Part shown: piece by piece, positions 1 to 8,051 of the stretch
Numbering within the stretch: the first letter of the stretch is position 1
Layout of the letters: every line of letters starts with the position of its first letter
Assembly: GCA_963522145.1 (NCBI GenBank)
Contig: CAUQXI010000001.1
Location: forward strand, 124,001 to 188,000
Source of the DNA: Mesorhizobium_B sp963522145
GTDB lineage: Bacteria; Pseudomonadota; Alphaproteobacteria; Rhizobiales; Rhizobiaceae
DNA length: 64,000 bases
Reading direction: 5' to 3'
Position numbers and translations under genes: made by a program
The notes under the pieces: generated by a model
What the model saw: the letters and a program-made list of their open reading frames with translations, nothing else
Databases searched by the model: none
What the model was told of the DNA's origin: nothing

Positions 1-1
1 G

Positions 2-169
2 CGTGAGGGCTGCACCGTCGGTCTCGTGCTGGCGACGGGCAATGCGGGCGCAAACGAGATGGCGCGCCGGATTGCAGATGAGCAGGCGCACGACTTCGCT
101 TGTGGAGCCGACCAGCCCACCTTTATCGGCCAGGATGCCGGCCTGCCGGAATGGAGCCGCGCCGAGTAG
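2..169 (+). CDS. C-terminal end of an unrecognised protein (partial)
   Basis: An open frame of 55 codons runs in from the left edge and stops at TAG 167-169. The visible tail has a hydrophobic stretch followed by a charged helix-like segment and ends in EWSRAE. A perfect hairpin (175-190) separates its stop from the convergent ppa stop, which is the junction style seen elsewhere in this window and supports a real plus-strand gene end. I do not recognise the family. The opposite strand is also open here but has no convincing start codon, so strand assignment is not certain. Confidence 0.35.
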   Translation, partial: REGCTVGLVLATGNAGANEMARRIADEQAHDFACGADQPTFIGQDAGLPEWSRAE

Positions 170-174
170 CGCCT

Positions 175-190
175 CGGGCGGCGTCGCCCG
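175..190. terminator. Hairpin between convergent gene ends
   Basis: CGGGCG (175-180) and CGCCCG (185-190) form a perfect 6-bp stem with the loop GCGT. It lies between the left-edge gene stop and the ppa stop. There is no T-tract, so it is a weak terminator or a transcript 3'-end stabiliser. Confidence 0.4.
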
Positions 191-191
191 C

Positions 192-758
192 TCAAATGTC
201 GGCGTCGTGAACCTCGATGCCCGCCTTGCGTGCTTCCTTCGCCCGCTCGATCGCTTCCACGATCATCTTGCGCGCGAACTCAGCATCGTGCCAGCCGCCG
301 ATCTTGACCCACTTGCCGGGCTCCAGATCCTTGTAGTGCTCGAAAAAATGTTCGATCTGCTTCAGCGTGATCTCGGGCAGGTCGTTGTAGTCGTTGACCT
401 TGTCGTATCGCTGCGTAAGCTTGTGCGACGGAACGGCGATCACCTTTTCATCCTGTCCGGCATTGTCTTCCATGATCAGCACACCGATCGGGCGCACATT
501 GATCACGCAGCCAGGCACCAGCGCGCGCGTGTTGCACACCAGCACGTCGATCGGATCGCCGTCGCCCGACAGCGTGTGGGGCACGAAACCGTAATTCCCG
601 GGATAGGTCATCGGCGTGTAAAGGAAGCGATCGACGACCAGCACGCCGGCGTCCTTGTCCATCTCGTATTTGATGGGCTGTCCGCCGACCGGAACCTCGA
701 CGATGACGTTGACATCCTCGGGCGGGTTCTTGCCGATCTCGATGGCGTCGATGCGCAT
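192..758 (-). CDS. ppa: Inorganic pyrophosphatase
   Basis: Soluble family I pyrophosphatase, 188 residues, hydrolysing PPi to two phosphates in the cytoplasm and so pulling biosynthetic reactions forward. The family signature DGDPIDVLV is present with its metal-binding aspartates at about residues 66, 68 and 71. The conserved YPGNYGFVPHT segment precedes it. The length fits the bacterial hexameric enzymes of about 175-190 residues. The frame is open further upstream, but ATG 758 is preceded by a strong AGGAGGAG ribosome binding site and begins the family-typical MRIDAI start. A GNAT gene lies 102 bp upstream on the same strand. Confidence 0.96.
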   Translation of the reverse strand: MRIDAIEIGKNPPEDVNVIVEVPVGGQPIKYEMDKDAGVLVVDRFLYTPMTYPGNYGFVPHTLSGDGDPIDVLVCNTRALVPGCVINVRPIGVLIMEDNAGQDEKVIAVPSHKLTQRYDKVNDYNDLPEITLKQIEHFFEHYKDLEPGKWVKIGGWHDAEFARKMIVEAIERAKEARKAGIEVHDADI

Positions 759-860
759 GGAACTCCTCCTCCGGGCGTCAGCCGGCATAGCGGGCGAGCA
801 AAGCACATGCAACGGCTGCGCCGCGTGATGCCGCCCGGCGAGAGCCATAGGAGAAGGGCG

Positions 861-1367
861 TCAATTCCAGGTAAAGGCGATCTTGCGCAGCGCGCAACCG
901 TCGAACACTTCCACGCCTTCGGCCACGTCGCGTCCGCCATTGCCGCGATAGAAGTTCTGGGCATTGTGATTGTCTTCGAGCGCCCAGACGACGAGGCCCC
1001 GAAAGCCTTGCGCGGCGAGACGCTCGCGACCGGCGCGGAAAAGCTTCGTGCCCAGGCCGATGCCCTGGCATTCGGGCGCGAGATAAAGCTCGTAGATCTC
1101 GCCCTGCTCCTTCAACTCACGCGCGCGGTTGCGCCCGAGCGTGGCGTAGCCTGCGACCGTGCCGCCCACTTCCGCCACCATCACCGAGGCTGCGCGATCG
1201 ATCGCCCTGCTCCACCACTGCGTGCCGCGCCGGCTGATCATGGCGTTGAGAGCGCGATGCGGGATGATGCCGGCATAGGCGCCGCGCCACGCCTGATGAT
1301 GCACGTCGGCGATGGCTTCGGCGTCGCCGATATCGGCCTTGCGGATGTCAATGGCGAGCGTCGTCAC
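861..1367 (-). CDS. GNAT family N-acetyltransferase
   Basis: A GCN5-related acetyltransferase of about 168 residues, expected to move an acetyl group from acetyl-CoA to an amine that cannot be named from sequence. The N-terminal IRKADIGDAEAIADVH matches beta-1/alpha-1 of the fold. YELYLAPECQGIGLGTKL is the acetyl-CoA-binding Q/R-x-x-G-x-G/A loop, and the NAQNFYRGNGG segment matches the C-terminal helix. I chose GTG 1367 because it starts just before the first fold strand. Another GTG at 1481 in the same frame would add 38 residues with no fold match. Neither has a strong ribosome binding site, so the start is uncertain. Confidence 0.8.
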   Translation of the reverse strand: MTTLAIDIRKADIGDAEAIADVHHQAWRGAYAGIIPHRALNAMISRRGTQWWSRAIDRAASVMVAEVGGTVAGYATLGRNRARELKEQGEIYELYLAPECQGIGLGTKLFRAGRERLAAQGFRGLVVWALEDNHNAQNFYRGNGGRDVAEGVEVFDGCALRKIAFTWN

Positions 1368-1517
1368 TGGTTTTTCACCCGAAACATCGGCGTTCCCCGC
1401 CGACAAAGGAAGGGCGACGCAGCGTTGATGATTCGTTAACCATAAATTCGTGTGGCAGTCCGAGGCAACGTCCTTTGACACTCGATCGCAATAACGCAGC
1501 GTCGAGCGGCTTGCCCG

Positions 1518-2183
1518 TTAAATCTCCACGACGTGGTCGTCGAGTTCGTTCTGATCACTTCTGGCGGGTGGGAAATGCGTCGCCAGCAGGTTTCCCGCAC
1601 GCGCCACGGCTTCCGCCAGCCCTTCCGCGAGTTGCCCCGCCGCAGCGCGTCTCGTGATGCCGGCGACGATCTCTTCCCAGGTCTCGGAAGAAACGCGCTG
1701 GTGGATGCCGCTGTCGGCCACGACCTCGGCATAGCGCTCGGCGAGTGACACGAAAAGAAGCACGCCCGTGCGAGCCGTGGTCAGGTGGATGTTGCGCGCC
1801 AGGAACTGCTGCCTTGCCTGGTTGCGCGCGGCCTTGAAGCGGATGCTGTGGGGTGTCAGCGCTAGCCGCAAGCCCGGCAGAATCTTGAGCAGCAAGAGCA
1901 GGGCCGCCGCGCCCAGCAGTTCGGCTGTCACAAAGAGCGGCGGGCGGAGCGCGATCCAGAAATGCTCCGCCACGAGCGCGACGCCGAGGCTGGCGAGCAG
2001 GAGAAAGCTGAGCGCGATCGTCGCGGCAGGAAAGAAGTAGCTGTCGCTTTGCCGCGCCACCACGCAGACGATCTCGCCTGTTGTTCCGGCCTCCGCCGCG
2101 CGGATGGCCTGCGCCAGCCGCTCATGCTCTTCTCGCGTGAAGGGCCGTTCCTGTCCGATGAAGCGTTGTGCGGCCATGCTCAC
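1518..2183 (-). CDS. TPM-domain membrane protein
   Basis: A 221-residue protein with a short N-terminal TPM (DUF477) strand-helix unit (TREEHERLAQAIRAAEAGTTGEIVCVV), two adjacent membrane segments at roughly residues 50-100, and the remaining TPM-like part after them (LFVSLAERYAEVVADSGIHQRV). Family members are envelope proteins of poorly known function, some with phosphatase activity. It is the last gene of a three-gene operon and its start overlaps the upstream gene stop by 4 bp, so the two are translationally coupled. The pairing with a larger TPM protein and LemA suggests one membrane-associated assembly. Confidence 0.85.
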   Translation of the reverse strand: MSMAAQRFIGQERPFTREEHERLAQAIRAAEAGTTGEIVCVVARQSDSYFFPAATIALSFLLLASLGVALVAEHFWIALRPPLFVTAELLGAAALLLLLKILPGLRLALTPHSIRFKAARNQARQQFLARNIHLTTARTGVLLFVSLAERYAEVVADSGIHQRVSSETWEEIVAGITRRAAAGQLAEGLAEAVARAGNLLATHFPPARSDQNELDDHVVEI

Positions 2184-3022
2184 CAGCTTCCGCTCGCGCC
2201 GCCGCCGCCCGAGGAGCCGCCGCCACCGGAAAAGCCTCCGCCCCCCGAAGATCTGCCGCCGGACGACCAGCCGCCTCCGCTGCTGCCCGACGACCAGCCG
2301 CTGCCCGTTCCCGTCGTCCAGCCAGCGCTCCGGCCGCGCCGGCCGCTGTTGGTGTAGTCGAAGTTCATGCCGAGCCAGCGATAGCGCTTGGGGCCGATGC
2401 GGCGGCCGAAGAGAGGGGGCAGGATCGCGCCGCCCAGCCCGAGCCCGAAGATGCTGATCCAGACGATCCCGAACAGGATCAGCTCTGGCGGAAAGCCTTC
2501 TCCCGCCGGCTCGTTGCGTGCGCGGCGTGCCTCAAGCTCGGCGCCTTCTCCTTCCAGCACGGTGATGATGTCATCCACCGCCCGGCTGATCCCGCCGGAA
2601 AAGTCTCCCGCGCGAAAGGCGGGCACCATCGTGTCCTCGATGATGAGCTTGGAGTGAAGGTCGGTCAGCGTGCCTTCGAGCCCGTAGCCTACCTCGATGC
2701 GCATCTTGCGGTCGTCACGGGCAACCAGCAGCAGCACGCCGTTGTTTTCGCCGCTCTGGCCAAGCTGCCATGCGCGGAACAGGCGGTTGGCGAAGGGCTC
2801 AATCGCCTCGCCATCAAGGCCGGGCACGGTGGCGACGACGATCTGGTCGGAGGATTTCTGCTCGAAGCCCGCCAGCGTGGCTGTGAGCGCCGCACGTGTG
2901 TCCGCGTCGAGGAGGCCGGCCGTATCCACCACGCGGCCGGTGAGCGCCGGCAGTTCCGCCGCCCCCGCGCTCAGCGGAAGCAGCGCGAGGAGAAGCGCGA
3001 GCGCGGCGAAGATCCGGCTCAT
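2180..3022 (-). CDS. TPM-domain protein, YgcG-like, with Gly/Ser-rich tail
   Basis: A 280-residue exported protein. It has an N-terminal signal peptide ending near ALA-type residues (LLPLSAGAAE), a full TPM domain at about residues 30-150 (VVDTAGLLDADTRAAL, then DRKMRIEVGYGLEG), one membrane segment at about 178-200, and a C-terminal tail of about 55 residues that is almost only Gly, Ser and Trp. This is the standard YgcG/BA_2638-type layout. The TPM domain probably faces the periplasm and the tail may mediate low-complexity assembly. It sits 29 bp after lemA and overlaps the next TPM gene. Confidence 0.9.
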   Translation of the reverse strand: MSRIFAALALLLALLPLSAGAAELPALTGRVVDTAGLLDADTRAALTATLAGFEQKSSDQIVVATVPGLDGEAIEPFANRLFRAWQLGQSGENNGVLLLVARDDRKMRIEVGYGLEGTLTDLHSKLIIEDTMVPAFRAGDFSGGISRAVDDIITVLEGEGAELEARRARNEPAGEGFPPELILFGIVWISIFGLGLGGAILPPLFGRRIGPKRYRWLGMNFDYTNSGRRGRSAGWTTGTGSGWSSGSSGGGWSSGGRSSGGGGFSGGGGSSGGGGASGSW

Positions 3023-3051
3023 GGCTCCGGTCTTCTATCCGACCCGGCGTA

Positions 3052-3669
3052 TCAGCCGCCGCTCTTGGTGCCGAAATCCACCTTGGGCGTCTGGATTTTG
3101 TCTTCCGCGACCGTAAAGTTCTCGAACGGCTTGGAATCGGTGAACCAGACGCTCGCCCACAGCACGGACGGGAAGGTGCGCAGCGTGGTGTTGTAGACCC
3201 GGACGGCCTCGATGTAATCGCGCCGCGCGACTGCGATGCGGTTCTCGGTGCCTTCGAGCTGAGCCTGGAGCGCCAGGAAGTTCTGGTTGGATTTCAGGTC
3301 GGGATAGTTTTCCACCACCGCGAGCAGGCGGGTCAGCGCGCCGGTCAGCGCGGACTGGTTCTGCTGCAGCTGCTGGACCGCCGCCGGATCGTCGGGCAGC
3401 GCCACATTGGTCTGCGTGGCCTTGGCGCGGGCTTCCACCACCGCCTCCAGCACGTCCTTTTCCTGTGCCGCGTAGCCTTTCACGGTTTCCACGAGATTGG
3501 GGATCAGGTCCGCGCGGCGCTGATACTGGTTAAGCACCTCGCTCCAGGCAGCGCGCGCCTGTTCCTCGGCGGTCGGAATGGTGTTGTAGCCGCAGGCCGA
3601 AAGCAGCGGCGCAAGAAGCAGGAGCACGAGAACGGCGAAGGGACGGGGAAAGGCGCGGACAGCAAGCAT
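3052..3669 (-). CDS. lemA: LemA family lipoprotein
   Basis: A 205-residue LemA-fold protein. A signal segment of hydrophobic residues 10-24 ends in the lipobox LLSAC (Cys26), so it should be a lipoprotein. The helical LemA core follows, with the hallmark stretch QYQRRADLIPNLVETVKGYA and the downstream NYPDLKSNQNFLALQ. LemA proteins are widespread, membrane-linked and of unknown biochemical role; they are repeatedly encoded beside TPM proteins, as here. ATG 3669 was chosen because it gives a normal-length signal peptide; ATG 3693 would add 8 residues. It is the first gene of the lemA-TPM-TPM operon and divergent from pdxY. Confidence 0.92.
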   Translation of the reverse strand: MLAVRAFPRPFAVLVLLLLAPLLSACGYNTIPTAEEQARAAWSEVLNQYQRRADLIPNLVETVKGYAAQEKDVLEAVVEARAKATQTNVALPDDPAAVQQLQQNQSALTGALTRLLAVVENYPDLKSNQNFLALQAQLEGTENRIAVARRDYIEAVRVYNTTLRTFPSVLWASVWFTDSKPFENFTVAEDKIQTPKVDFGTKSGG

Positions 3670-3819
3670 GCGAGTGGTTCCAGTGGCGAGGCGCATGCGT
3701 GGCCATAGCACAAAGCCGGTTCTCCGTAAGCGGGATCGTGTCAGCCGCTCGGCGCCTCATCACGGTTGTCTCGCTCTTGTCTCTCGTCTTCTTCGTTCCG
3801 TGGGGCTAGAAGTCCTTTC

Positions 3820-4701
3820 ATGAGTGCTTCTTCCGATGTTCCCCGCGCGGTGATCGTCCTGTCGAGCCATGTGGCGCGTGGCTCCGTCGGCAACCGCGCC
3901 GCCGTCTTCGCATTGGAAACGCTGGGCTTCCCCGTCTGGGCGGTGCCCACGGTGGTTCTGCCGTGGCATCCCGGCCACGGGCGGGCGACCCGGATCGTGC
4001 CGCCGCCGGCCGACTTCGCCAACCTTGTTGCCGACCTGGCGCGCGCGCCCTGGCTGGGCGAGGTCGGCGGGGTGCTTTCTGGCTATCTCGGCGACGCAAC
4101 CCAGGCAGAAGCCGTCGCTGGCCTCGTGCGCGCGGTGAAAGCGAAGAATCCGCGCGCGCTTTATGTTTGCGATCCCGTCATCGGCGACCGCGGCGGGCTT
4201 TATGTGCCGGAGACATTGGCAGAATCGATCCGTGACCGCCTCCTGCCGCTTGCCGATATCGCCACCCCCAATCGCTTCGAGCTGGAATGGCTGACCGGCG
4301 CACCGCTGCCCGATCTTCCAGCCGCCATGTCGGCCGCCCTTCATGCTGGACCGCCGATCATGATGGTCACCTCGGCGCCGGCCACTCACGCGGGCGGCAT
4401 CGGAAATTTGCTGCTGACGGGCAACGAGGCGCTGCTTGCGGAGCACCGCATGGTGCCCGATGCCCCGCATGGCCTGGGCGACCTCACAGCCGCGGTGTTC
4501 CTTGCCCGCCTGATGGACGGCATTCCTCATCCAAAGGCGCTACAATCCACCACCGCCGCCGTGTTCGAGATCCTGGCGCGCACGGCCAAGCGCGGCGCGG
4601 ACGAGTTGACGCTCGAAACCGACGCGCAAAGCCTGGTTCATCCGATGGCCATGGTGCAATTGCGCCAGCTTCCCCATCCCGGGGAAGACCTCCGCGCTTG
4701 A
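3820..4701 (+). CDS. pdxY: Pyridoxal kinase (PdxY-like)
   Basis: A ribokinase-superfamily kinase of 293 residues that phosphorylates pyridoxal, and possibly pyridoxine, with ATP in the B6 salvage pathway. Visible motifs are SSHVARGSVGNRA at residues 15-27, CDPVIGD at 117-123, the substrate-side TPNRFELEWLTG at 149-160, and HGLGD at 217-221 with the catalytic base Asp221. The usual motif is GTGD, so the Thr is replaced by Leu here. ATG 3820 fits the family start; the frame is open 18 codons further up without family match. It stands alone, divergent from the lemA operon. Confidence 0.9.
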   Translation: MSASSDVPRAVIVLSSHVARGSVGNRAAVFALETLGFPVWAVPTVVLPWHPGHGRATRIVPPPADFANLVADLARAPWLGEVGGVLSGYLGDATQAEAVAGLVRAVKAKNPRALYVCDPVIGDRGGLYVPETLAESIRDRLLPLADIATPNRFELEWLTGAPLPDLPAAMSAALHAGPPIMMVTSAPATHAGGIGNLLLTGNEALLAEHRMVPDAPHGLGDLTAAVFLARLMDGIPHPKALQSTTAAVFEILARTAKRGADELTLETDAQSLVHPMAMVQLRQLPHPGEDLRA

Positions 4702-4840
4702 AAAAAACCGCGCTGCCCTTCCGGACCATCGCTGCCGACATGAGATCAAGCGGCGGGCGAGCCTGACAACTCACGCCCCGTTGCCCGTTCGCTGCGGCAG
4801 GCATACATGGCAGCTATTCTTTTTCGGAGCCCGCTGTTCC

Positions 4841-6886
4841 ATGTCTGCACCCGACCTCGCCTCCCATCCGCTGACCCGCTGGAACGGTGCTCACGGCCTG
4901 CCCGCCTTCGCGCTGATCCGGGACGAGGATTTCGCCGCCGTTTTCGACGCGGCGCTTGCCGCCCACAAGGCGGAGATCGACGGCATCGCAAACAATCGGG
5001 ATGCGGCGACGATCGCGAACACGCTTGAAGCCTTGGAACTCTCCGGCGAGCCGCTTGAACGGGTCTCGGCCATCTTCTGGGCGCTGGCGGGCGCCAACAG
5101 CAATGACGCGATCCAGGCGCTGGAGCGCGAGATCGCGCCCAAGATGGCGCGTCACGGCTCGGAAATCTCCATGAACGCCGCGCTGTTCGCCCGCATCGAT
5201 GACCTTTACAGCCGCCGCGAGATGCTCGGCCTTGATGCCGAAACGATGCGCGTGCTGGAAAAGACGTGGAAGCGCTTCGTGCGTGCGGGCGCCAAGCTGG
5301 ACGAGGCGGGCAAGGCGCGGCTTTCCGCCATCAACGAGGAACTGGCCGGGCTCGGCGCGCAGTTCGGGCAGAACGTGCTCGGCGATGAAAAGGATTGGGT
5401 CCTGTTTCTCGACGAGGGCGATCTCGCCGGCCTGCCGGAGTTCCTTCGGAGCGCCATGGCCGAGGCTGCCGCCTCGCGCGAACAGAAGGGGCGCTATGCG
5501 GTGACGCTGTCGCGCTCGATCTACGAGCCCTTCACCACCTTCTCCGAGCGCCGCGACCTGCGCGAGCAGGCCTTCAAGGCCTTTGCCGGGCGCGGCGAAC
5601 TCGTGGCCGAGCACGACAACCGGCCGATCGTTGCCCGCACGCTCGCTCTGCGCGCCGAGAAGGCCCAGCTCGTCGGCTATCCCGATTATGCGAGCCTCAA
5701 GCTCGAAAACACCATGGCCAAGACGCCGGATGCGGTGTGGGGCCTGCTCAATCCCGTCTGGGACCGTGCCCGCGAAAAGGCCGCGCGCGACCAGGCCGAT
5801 CTCCAGGCGCTGGCAGCCGAGACCGGCGTCAACGAGCCGATCTCGGCCTGGGACTGGCGCTTCTTTCAGGAAAAGCTCCGCGCCCGCCGCTACGCCTTCG
5901 ACGAGGCGGAACTCAAGCCCTACCTCCAGCTCGACCATGTGATCGAGGCCTCGTTCGACGTGGCGGGCCGGCTCTTCGGCTTGAAGTTCGACGCGCTGAA
6001 GGATGTGGAGGGCTGGCATCCGGCGATGCGCGTTTTTTCCGTGCATGACGCCGACGGCTCTCAGCGGGCGCTGTTTCTTGCCGACTACTTCAACCGCCCC
6101 GGCAAGCGCTCGGGCGCCTGGATGAGCGGCCTGCGCTCGGGCTTCAGGCTCGGCCAGGGCTCGATGCCGATCATCTATAATGTGATGAACTTTGCCGAGC
6201 CGCCGGAAGGCCAGCCGGCGCTGCTCAGCCTCGACGAGGCGCGCACCCTATTCCACGAATTCGGCCATGCGCTGCACGGCATGCTGACGGAAGCGACCTG
6301 GCCCTCGGTATCGGGCACCAATGTCGCGCGCGACTTCGTGGAGCTGCCGTCCCAGCTTTACGAGCACTGGCTGACGGTGCCCGAAATCCTGGAGCGTCAT
6401 GCGCGCCATGCGGAAACCGGCGCGCCGATGCCCAAGAGCCTGATCGAGAAAATGGAAGCCGCGCGCAACTTCAACCAGGGCTTTGCGACCGTCGAGTTTA
6501 CCTCCTCTGCGCTCGTGGACATGGCGTTCCACAGCCGGGTGGAGGCCCCGTCCGATCCAATGGCGTTCGAGGCGGAAACGCTCCGGAAAATCGAGATGCC
6601 CGACGCGATCGTGATGCGCCATCGCACGCCGCACTTCCAGCACGTGTTCTCGGGCGATGGCTACTCCGCCGGCTATTACTCCTATCTGTGGTCGGAAGTG
6701 CTCGATGCCGATGCCTTTGCCGCCTTCACCGAAACGGGAGACGCATTCGACTCCGGCCTCGCGGATCGGCTGAAGCGCTTCATCTACGCGGCGGGCGGCT
6801 CGGCAGAGCCGGAAGAGCTCTACACCGCCTTTCGGGGCAGAATGCCGACGGCCGAGGCCATGATGCGCAAGCGCGGGCTCGCCTGA
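4841..6886 (+). CDS. dcp: M3 family zinc metallopeptidase, peptidyl-dipeptidase Dcp type
   Basis: A cytoplasmic oligopeptidase of 681 residues, the expected size for Dcp/OpdA enzymes that trim peptides during protein turnover. The zinc site is intact: H472-E473-F-G-H476 in FHEFGHALHG, and the third ligand Glu501 in RDFVELPSQ. The long helical N-terminal half is also typical. The start ATG 4841 has a CGGAG element about 11 bp upstream. The stop TGA is followed one base later by the TTG start of the Rsm22-like gene, so the two are probably co-transcribed. Dcp (removing C-terminal dipeptides) is more likely than PepF, but specificity is inferred. Confidence 0.92.
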   Translation: MSAPDLASHPLTRWNGAHGLPAFALIRDEDFAAVFDAALAAHKAEIDGIANNRDAATIANTLEALELSGEPLERVSAIFWALAGANSNDAIQALEREIAPKMARHGSEISMNAALFARIDDLYSRREMLGLDAETMRVLEKTWKRFVRAGAKLDEAGKARLSAINEELAGLGAQFGQNVLGDEKDWVLFLDEGDLAGLPEFLRSAMAEAAASREQKGRYAVTLSRSIYEPFTTFSERRDLREQAFKAFAGRGELVAEHDNRPIVARTLALRAEKAQLVGYPDYASLKLENTMAKTPDAVWGLLNPVWDRAREKAARDQADLQALAAETGVNEPISAWDWRFFQEKLRARRYAFDEAELKPYLQLDHVIEASFDVAGRLFGLKFDALKDVEGWHPAMRVFSVHDADGSQRALFLADYFNRPGKRSGAWMSGLRSGFRLGQGSMPIIYNVMNFAEPPEGQPALLSLDEARTLFHEFGHALHGMLTEATWPSVSGTNVARDFVELPSQLYEHWLTVPEILERHARHAETGAPMPKSLIEKMEAARNFNQGFATVEFTSSALVDMAFHSRVEAPSDPMAFEAETLRKIEMPDAIVMRHRTPHFQHVFSGDGYSAGYYSYLWSEVLDADAFAAFTETGDAFDSGLADRLKRFIYAAGGSAEPEELYTAFRGRMPTAEAMMRKRGLA

Positions 6887-6887
6887 G

Positions 6888-7871
6888 TTGCAGCTTCCGC
6901 CCGCGCTCGCCGCGGCGGTCGACCGCGTGCTGGCGGATGTGCCGGAGGAGGCGATCGCCCGCGCCCATGCCGTCCTTTCCGCGCGATACCGGGCGGAGTT
7001 GCGCGACAACAGGCTGCATCTGGGCGACCCGCTCGCGGCAAAGGCCTATCTCGCCGCGCGCATGCCCGCCACCTATGCCGCCCTGCGCGCGGCGATGGCA
7101 AGTGCTGCGGAAGCCATGCCCGCTTTCGCGCCGCGCACGCTGCTCGATTGGGGTGCGGGACCGGGAACAGCGCTCTGGGCGGCCGCGGATTGCTGGCCGC
7201 ACATCGAACGTGCGGAGCTTTGGGAGGCCAGTCCGTTCATTCGTGTGCTGGGCGAAGGCCTGGCGCGCGACAGCGGCGTGGCCGTCGTGGAGTGGCAGGA
7301 CAGAAACATCACGGCTTCCACGGCACGGGCGAGGCCGGCCGATCTCGTGACATTGTCCTATGTGCTCGATGAGCTCGACCCGGCGATGCGCGCGCCCGTG
7401 ATCCTCAGGGCATGGGACGCGACGACGGGGTTGCTGCTGGTGGTCGAGCCGGGAACGCCGGCGGGATGGGCGCGCATCCTCGAAGCCCGCACCCTCCTCT
7501 TGGAGCACGGCGCCATTCTGGCTGCGCCGTGCCCTCACCACGCCCCGTGTCCGTTGAGCGCGCCGGACTGGTGCCACTTCGCGCGGCGGGTTGCGCGCTC
7601 GCGCCGCCACCGCCTCGCCAAGGGCGGCGAGGTGCCTTGGGAAGACGAGAAATACATCTTCGTCGCGGCGTCGCGCTTTCCAGTCGCGAGGCACGCCGCG
7701 CGCGTTCTCGCGCCGCCTCGAGCAGGTAGCGGCAAGGTTTCTCTCAAGCTCTGCCGGACCGACGGAGCCGCGGAAACCCGATTGTTCACCCGTCGCGACG
7801 GCGAACTCTTTCGTCAGGCCCGACGTGTCGATTGGGGCGACACCATCGAGAACGCGTCCTGCCCATCGTGA
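6888..7871 (+). CDS. Rsm22-like SAM-dependent methyltransferase
   Basis: A 327-residue protein of the Rsm22/METTL17 family, associated in mitochondria with small ribosomal subunit assembly. The SAM-binding motif LLDWGAGPGT is at residues 86-95 and the acidic motif LSYVLDEL at about 156-163. The Fe-S/zinc cluster motif CPHHAPCPLSAPDWCHF supplies Cys215, Cys221 and Cys229; Cys289 is a candidate fourth ligand. The start is TTG 6888, one base after the stop of the M3 peptidase, which explains the lack of a strong ribosome binding site. A role in small-subunit assembly is inferred from the mitochondrial homologues. Confidence 0.88.
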   Translation: MQLPPALAAAVDRVLADVPEEAIARAHAVLSARYRAELRDNRLHLGDPLAAKAYLAARMPATYAALRAAMASAAEAMPAFAPRTLLDWGAGPGTALWAAADCWPHIERAELWEASPFIRVLGEGLARDSGVAVVEWQDRNITASTARARPADLVTLSYVLDELDPAMRAPVILRAWDATTGLLLVVEPGTPAGWARILEARTLLLEHGAILAAPCPHHAPCPLSAPDWCHFARRVARSRRHRLAKGGEVPWEDEKYIFVAASRFPVARHAARVLAPPRAGSGKVSLKLCRTDGAAETRLFTRRDGELFRQARRVDWGDTIENASCPS

Positions 7872-7940
7872 ACGCATCGCGTGCTCATGGAAGAATCGGG
7901 GCTGCGAGTAGCTTTTCTTTACCGTTTAGTTTAGCGGCCA

Positions 7941-7969
7941 TTGACAATCGTCTCGGAAAACCAGACCTA
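7941..7969 (+). promoter_or_regulatory. Candidate sigma-70 promoter of the RND operon
   Basis: TTGACA at 7941-7946, a 17-bp spacer and GACCTA at 7964-7969 lie in the gap before the efflux adaptor gene. The -35 box is perfect and the -10 box is weak. Transcription would start near 7976, giving a leader of about 75 nt that contains the inverted repeat at 7981-8022. Confidence 0.45.
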
Positions 7970-7980
7970 GCGTGGTAGGG

Positions 7981-8022
7981 GAGGCCTCGACCGGGTGAGC
8001 ACCGTCGTCGCGTCGGGGCCTC
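7981..8022 (+). repeat. Inverted repeat in the RND operon leader
   Basis: GAGGCCTCGAC (7981-7991) and GTCGGGGCCTC (8012-8022) are complementary at 10 of 11 positions. The element sits between the candidate promoter and the start codon at 8052. It could fold as a leader hairpin or act as an operator; no regulator gene is adjacent. Confidence 0.4.
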
Positions 8023-8051
8023 ACCGCCAATCTCTTGCTGTCGGCCTTTTC

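Noticed and set aside
3..1439. Plus-strand open frame of 478 codons
   Set aside because: It runs antisense to ppa and the GNAT gene, which have clear family motifs; its product is a mirror of their codons with no domain.
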